In this document: in pieces, positions 60,901 through 64,000 of the stretch
Position numbering within the stretch: the stretch's first letter is position 1
Layout: each line of letters starts with the position of its first letter
Origin: Phytoseiulus persimilis
Taxonomy: Eukaryota > Arthropoda > Arachnida > Mesostigmata > Phytoseiidae
Assembly (NCBI GenBank): GCA_037576195.1
Contig: CM075101.1
Span: 25,048,001-25,112,000, forward strand
Reading direction: 5' to 3'
DNA length: 64,000 nucleotides
The notes under the pieces: generated by a model
What the model was told of the DNA's origin: nothing
Databases searched by the model: none
Seen by the model: the letters and a program-made list of their open reading frames with translations, nothing else
Program-made: the position numbers and the translations under genes

Positions 60901-62905
60901 CGCACCGTTAACCTAAAAGCGTTGAATAAAAATCCTCTCCCAGGCACGCAGCTCTTCCCTCCTTGAATCTACTCCGAGTCTGTAATCTTTTTCACTCTTA
61001 ATTTTTCTCCTTGTCCATGTCTCTTTTGTGTGACAATGACTTCTTGAACAACTGGGACTTTCGGGAGACCGGTTTGTAGCTTGCGGGGACTGGGGTGGGA
61101 GCGGTTGCGAACGGGGCAGCCGAGAAGCAAGGAGCCCGGATAAGGGAGACGGTGTGGAACTGCGCGGAATGCGGTAACTACGATACGTAAATTATTACTG
61201 TTGTTACGAAACGGCGAAGAAAGTCAACGAGTCTCCCGACCGCCAACGAGTTAGTCGCTTTCCCGCCAACACGGACTCTCGGAGCATGCAGGTTCACCCG
61301 AAAAGTTTGGTTTCATTGGAATATCGCTGGTGCCGTAGAACTCCGTGTGCAGCGACAGACGATGTGGGAGTAAATAGGACGAGAAAGGAGTGGCAAACGA
61401 GGAAAAACACTCCATCCACGAGGGAGGACATTTATGATGAAGATTGCCGCCAGAACTTCTTCCCCAAGGTCCCAACCGAGATAACCCATTGTGCAAAAGC
61501 TTCCTGCACTTCATCCCCCCTCCCATGCGCAGAGCATCGTGTCCTGTATCAGCATTGGCTACCATGGTTTGCAACAGTCGAAGTTGGCGAAATTCACTGA
61601 GAGGAGAGGAGGGTAGCTCACATCTAGAACATTTGATTCAGGGCCGAAGGGTCACTTGAATGGTGCGATGGTCACCTCCGGCATACCTGAAGCTTCGGGC
61701 GTAGCTCCGTCTGAGCGGCTCGGACTGGATGGGAAGATCTTCAATAGAAAGGAAGCCGTTGACTGCCGTCGTTCGCGCGTTGTTTCTGCGAATCAATGTT
61801 TCACCATGCTGTAACGTTCGCTAGTGCCGACCTTGGTGCTCGTAGTTCTCGGCGCTGAGGTCATTTAGACTCGTCCAGAAGGTCACGAGGCGAACTAGCT
61901 CGTTTCGCGACTTTCTCGGTCGATGCTTCTCTCCGCTACTCTCGCCCTCATGGAGGAGTGTTTCAAACTTGAATCGACTTGGGGCAAGACGTCAGCGGGG
62001 AAGTGCGACCTTATTGTTATCGATCCGCGAGCTACGCGTTCGAGTGGAACTAACTTTGCAATCTTTGTACCATTTCCTTTCGGAACACTGGAGCACCGAC
62101 GGTCGTGTTCCGAAAACCTGCCGAATGGAACTCTCCCTTTTCGGACAGCATGTCCATGAATCAATCATCTCCGTATCGCATGTGCAGCCCACCAGTCAGC
62201 CGGGGATGGTCGGTCAGAACGACCAGTAATTCTTTTCTCACAGTGATCGTTTGTTTCCCAGCGAGGACTGATGTGTTCTTCGACGGCTGTTCAAGGGTTT
62301 TCTCAGAGCAGGGCAGTCGCGATCGTGGATCTTCCCCTTCTCGGTGTGCGAGCGCTGCCGGATTGGGCACGATTGGATCAGCCGCTGTTTGTTATGAAAG
62401 AGTTCCACATCAGTTGCTCGGCATCGGTTCTTCTTCTCTCTAAACTGTTCCAGAGTGAGATTGTTCCAATGCGACACGGGGGGGTTATCGGTTCCAGAAG
62501 CTAGAAGTATCCTGGCATGAGTCGAACTGCATTGATAGCATTCGGTCCGAGACTTTTTTCTTCCGTCTCCCACGGAGCCGCAGCATCGATTGCCACTGTT
62601 GTCCAGTGCAGCACGTGTTAGAATATTCATGGACACACGTGAGCGGAAACCGGATACTGATCTACGGTGGGTCCTCAATCGTTCGACGTCGGCGATTTCT
62701 ATGTGCGATATTGTCGCATCGACCACCACGCGTTGACAAGAATGGCTCAATCAAGAGCAGCCTTGGTTATCGTTCCGAAAGTGTATCTATCGCTCGCGTC
62801 AGCGGGATGAGCTACTGGGTATCTCACAACGAAACCGATCACGGAACTGGTAATCGCGGCAGACCTCATTCTGTCTTCCCCTTGCACATCAATCTTCCCG
62901 TGTAG
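57930..62905. other. 3' flank of the Beat-like gene
   Basis: After the TAA at 57,927-57,929 the first clear AATAAA on the plus strand that I noticed is at 59,386-59,391, about 1.46 kb downstream; it would fit a long 3' untranslated region but has no further support. From 58.4 to 59.3 kb the sequence is less GC-rich and lacks open frames, consistent with untranslated sequence. Another AATAAA lies near 60,925. No further gene is supported up to 62.9 kb. Confidence 0.4.
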
Positions 62906-63264
62906 CCCGAAAAAATTTGGTCCCCGAGTTCGACGGGACTCTGTCCGATCCTGTTATTCGGCCCCGCAAATCAATCGTTTGCAACTCGCTCCGCGCGTCG
63001 TTCTCTCCGGAGTCGAGCTGTGCTAGAATCGCTCCGGAGAACAAACATACTTCCCTCTCCGAACGGTCCTCGATGAGACTGTTCGAGCACAACGACGGTG
63101 AAACCGTGAAATGCCTCAAGGCGCTCCGCCACGGGCGGCCCTTTTCAGGAGCGGTATTTTCATCTGCCTGGGCTGCGATTCCTGAACCAGGGTCACAAGA
63201 ACGGTTTGTTGGAGGCTACGTGCCTATTCTGCAAAGCTTCCAAACCAGCGACGTGTCAATGTGA
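62906..63264 (+). CDS. Candidate terminal exon of an unidentified gene
   Basis: A long pyrimidine-rich stretch ends TCTTCCCGTGTAG at 62,905. It is followed by an open frame of about 118 codons ending TGA at 63,262-63,264, with G/C-rich third positions and segments such as EFDGTLSDPVIRPRKSI and MRLFEHNDGETVKCLKAL. In another frame the same DNA continues beyond the stop through a cysteine cluster (CLFCKASKPATCQCEK near 63,220-63,270), so a frameshift may be present. I recognise neither product. It lies about 5 kb downstream of the Beat-like stop codon and would belong to a different gene. Confidence 0.25.
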
Positions 63265-64000
63265 AAAATTATTAACAGTCGGCATTTCGGAAGTTGGCCG
63301 ATTCGCCCCTGCTGAAGGTGCGGCAGGCGACCACTTCCGTCGAACTGGCTACACGGCTCTCGGAACGTACTGTTGGGAGAAGTATCAACTGGTGAGACAA
63401 CTGACTTACAGAAGCGGAGAAAATTCTTCTGCTCACACCTGACGAGACCTTCCATACCCCCGGAGAGCATCCGCTAGCCGCACCATGTCCAACAAGCATC
63501 GGGGAGTTTTGAAAACCTATCGAACGATTCGATAACAAGCTACTGACGGCGAAATCCCCGAAGAAATTTTCATTGGGCAGATATTGCGACCAGCTCCCTC
63601 ACCAACGCGCTCCTTCAACTCCGCGTGCAGATCTGACGGTTGGCAGACTGTTCAATGGGTTGGGCAGTTGTTGCGAGTCCAACGCATGTCGGGACCGACG
63701 AAGCTTTTGTTGAATCTCGGGTTTGTTTTTGTCTCCCCCGCCCAACCATTGGAAAAGCTTTTTGCACTCCTCTGACACTATTCTCAGCCGACGTCGATCA
63801 CCATGATGGAATTAAGAATCGACAAACAACTCCGTCTCTTGCAGATAGCATTACAGTATCCAGCTCCTGGGTAACCGTTCTGAGATAGGATCTTTCGGTC
63901 TCAAATGCACAGGAGAGGGGGAAACAATTGTTCCTGTAGAAGTATCGCTGATCAACACCTATCAGAGCCTCATGTTCGGAGCGTCTAGTCGAGTTGGTCA

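Overview
This window reads as nuclear DNA of an arthropod. Base composition looks slightly GC-rich by eye, CpG is not visibly depleted, genes are split by GT-AG introns, and most of the length is non-coding and full of simple repeats. The one gene I can assemble with confidence encodes a Beaten path (Beat)-type immunoglobulin-superfamily protein, a family known from arthropod nervous systems. The base composition would suit a compact-genome mite or another chelicerate, but that is a guess. Nothing here looks prokaryotic: there are no operons, ribosome binding sites or long contiguous reading frames.

Layout. (1) 1-25,140 is mostly gene-free. It holds a tRNA-derived SINE-like head near 7.6 kb, a 15-codon tandem repeat that looks protein-coding near 8.2-8.4 kb, a pre-miRNA-sized hairpin near 16.1 kb, a weak minus-strand coding candidate near 17.5-17.8 kb, a 373-bp hAT-like non-autonomous transposon at 20,292-20,664, and a weak minus-strand coding candidate near 24.2-24.6 kb. 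(2) 25,141-57,929 (+) is the Beat-like gene. A signal-peptide exon is followed by an intron of about 27.7 kb, then by four exons carrying one V-like and two C2-like Ig domains and a hydrophobic C-terminus. The giant intron carries many period-4 simple-repeat tracts, poly-G/C runs and one antisense coding candidate near 36.6-37.1 kb. (3) 57,930-64,000 is the 3' flank, with a possible exon of a following gene at 62,906-63,264.

The five Beat exons join without a break in reading frame: intron phases are 1, 0, 1, 0, and every junction has a GT donor and a pyrimidine-preceded AG acceptor. The predicted product is 443 residues. From family knowledge it would be a secreted or GPI-linked neuronal surface protein that binds Sidestep-type receptors. 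The notable feature is a third Ig-like domain that resembles a duplicate of the second, since known Drosophila Beats have two.

Most other open frames in the window overlap each other on both strands and lack splice, codon or homology support. I report only a few of them, at low confidence.
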